DNA of 64,000 nt from Akkermansia sp. (GTDB taxonomy: Bacteria; Verrucomicrobiota; Verrucomicrobiia; Verrucomicrobiales; Akkermansiaceae): assembly GCA_017555025.1 (NCBI GenBank), contig JAFZHC010000018.1:37066-101065 (forward strand). Reading direction: 5' to 3'. The position numbers and the translations under genes were made by a program. Numbering within the stretch: position 1 is the first letter of the stretch; each line of letters starts with the position of its first letter. Below are positions 63,052 through 64,000 of the stretch, piece by piece. The notes under the pieces were generated by a model. It saw only the letters and a list, made by a program, of their open reading frames with translations. It had not been told where the DNA came from and searched no databases.

Positions 63052-63208
63052 CTTATTATGTATCGTGTGCGCGGCGATTGTATCACATTTTCACCCGCAC
63101 GTCACGCAGAATATCCGATTTTCTGCAAAAAAATACACATATCGCACCCCATCCTCCCGCCCCTTCCGAGGGCGCAAGAGCTGCCACCGCTCCCCGTACA
63201 AACAAAAA

Positions 63209-63230
63209 CCGCGGGCAATTCCGCCCGCGG
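63209..63230 (-). terminator. Terminator of ilvN
   Basis: CCGCGGGC pairs with GCCCGCGG over a 6-nt loop; five T follow on the minus strand. Confidence 0.85.
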
Positions 63231-63291
63231 CTACATCTCTCGGCAGGGTTGACCCGCCTTGCTAAAAGGCTGTTCTTCGCCGTGTGGTGCC

Positions 63292-63783
63292 TTACTTCGG
63301 CTTTACCACGGCAATCTTGCCCGAGCGAGTGAGCATCGTCACATCGTAATCCTGCATCAGATTCAGAAATCGAGCCAGACGGAACGGACCACCGTAAATC
63401 TCAATCGTCAGCAGCTCTCGCGTAGCATCCAGTATGCGAGCGCCGAAGATGTTGCACAGCTCCAAAATCTCCTGCTTCTTCTCGCCGAATCGCACTCGCA
63501 TCAGCACCACCTCGCGGGTTACCGTAGGCTCATCGCGGTAGTCAATTACCTCTACCACGTTCACCAGCTTGCTCAGCTGCTTAATCACCTGGTCGAGCTT
63601 CTCGCTACCCTCGTTCACATCAATCGTCATGCGTGAGAACTTCGGGTCTTCGCACGGTGCCACATTCAGCGAATGAATGTTGTACCCGCGACCGGAGAAC
63701 AGACCGGCCACGCGCGAAAGCACGCCAAACTTGTTTTCTACAAGAACGGATATCGTGTGGGAATGTTGATTGGTCGGTGTCAT
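63292..63783 (-). CDS. ilvN: Acetohydroxyacid synthase small (regulatory) subunit
   Basis: The 163-residue protein has the ACT domain SVLVENKFGVLSRVAGLFSG, RGYNIHSLNVAP, and the C-terminal AHAS_small domain (REVVLMRVRFGEKKQEI ... DYDVTMLTRSGKIAVVKPK). It confers valine feedback and stabilises the large subunit IlvB, encoded 17 kb away on the opposite strand. It is a single-gene unit with its own terminator. Confidence 0.95.
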   Translation of the reverse strand: MTPTNQHSHTISVLVENKFGVLSRVAGLFSGRGYNIHSLNVAPCEDPKFSRMTIDVNEGSEKLDQVIKQLSKLVNVVEVIDYRDEPTVTREVVLMRVRFGEKKQEILELCNIFGARILDATRELLTIEIYGGPFRLARFLNLMQDYDVTMLTRSGKIAVVKPK

Positions 63784-64000
63784 GTCGGCTCCAGACTACT
63801 CCATTTCCAACAACTCGTCAAGCTATTTCATTAGCGTGAACGTATTTTGTCGCCCCTTTTCTGGCTCTTTTTCAGATTTGCTGATGAATGGGGGCTTCAG
63901 TAACAAAGCAAATTTAAACAAAAAACAGTAGTTCAGCCTTGCATTTGCTTGCAACACACGTTACAAGATGTTAATGCTAAATAAAATATTCAAATGCAAA
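63784..64000. other. AT-rich intergenic end of the window
   Basis: 217 bp without a convincing frame on either strand. It should contain the ilvN promoter, but I see no clear -35/-10 pair. A short TTGCATTTGCTTGCAA segment (about 63938-63953) is nearly self-complementary. Confidence 0.5.

Overview
The window reads as a chromosomal segment of a Gram-negative bacterium of the Verrucomicrobiota, most likely an Akkermansiaceae relative. This is an inference from content. There is a PEP-CTERM secreted protein, lipid A and outer-membrane functions (lpxB, a beta-barrel protein, Wza/Wzc-type capsule export), small AP2-domain proteins, reverse rubrerythrin, glutamate decarboxylase and a succinate-type CoA-transferase suited to propionate-forming anaerobes. 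No rRNA, CRISPR array, integrase-bearing element or intact prophage was seen. The only xer-type recombinase looks like the housekeeping one.

Layout. 1-116 is the 5' end of a probable EamA-type transporter. 186-6370 (minus) is a membrane-protein run: a 948-residue ankyrin protein, an unknown membrane protein and two PH-like/DUF3592-like proteins. 6460-9164 holds a putative lipoprotein, an unknown membrane protein and a broken rhuM gene between two identical 32-bp hairpins. 9288-17331 is metabolic: an alpha-glucan phosphorylase without the usual PLP lysine, a ribbon-helix-helix-like protein, an AP2 protein, glutamate decarboxylase, an orphan efflux adaptor, reverse rubrerythrin, and two overlapping paralogues of a possible U32-like TIM-barrel family. 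17507-18543 has tRNA-Leu with anticodon AAG and two secreted Gly-Ser-Tyr repeat proteins. 18657-25288 (plus) is a tandem array of six PH-like membrane proteins interrupted by a PEP-CTERM gene; it is the best candidate here for an undescribed system.

25415-35725 carries a class II aldolase, xerC, an RR-HK-transglutaminase operon, a SprT-like protease, and gatC-gatA-thiD behind two coiled-coil/membrane proteins. 35872-36153 has two divergent tRNA-Gly genes. The second leads straight into an exopolysaccharide operon (36179-40892: secreted protein, outer-membrane barrel, BY-kinase, Wza-like exporter). Then come a glycolipid-type glycosyltransferase with coaX, acpP, a LysM protein with a degenerate L,D-transpeptidase-like domain, ilvB and a Wzy-like polymerase.

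48152-64000 holds rpsO, an NfeD-flotillin operon, a second AP2 protein, lpxB, a GtrB-like glycosyltransferase, ychF, psd, a GtrII-like glucosyltransferase, succinate CoA-transferase, a small PH protein, a fused HAD phosphatase-FolB protein, a secreted double-psi-barrel-like protein, nadB and ilvN. Surface biogenesis (O-antigen/capsule, lipid A, phosphatidylethanolamine, PEP-CTERM protein) recurs throughout and is interleaved with central metabolism.
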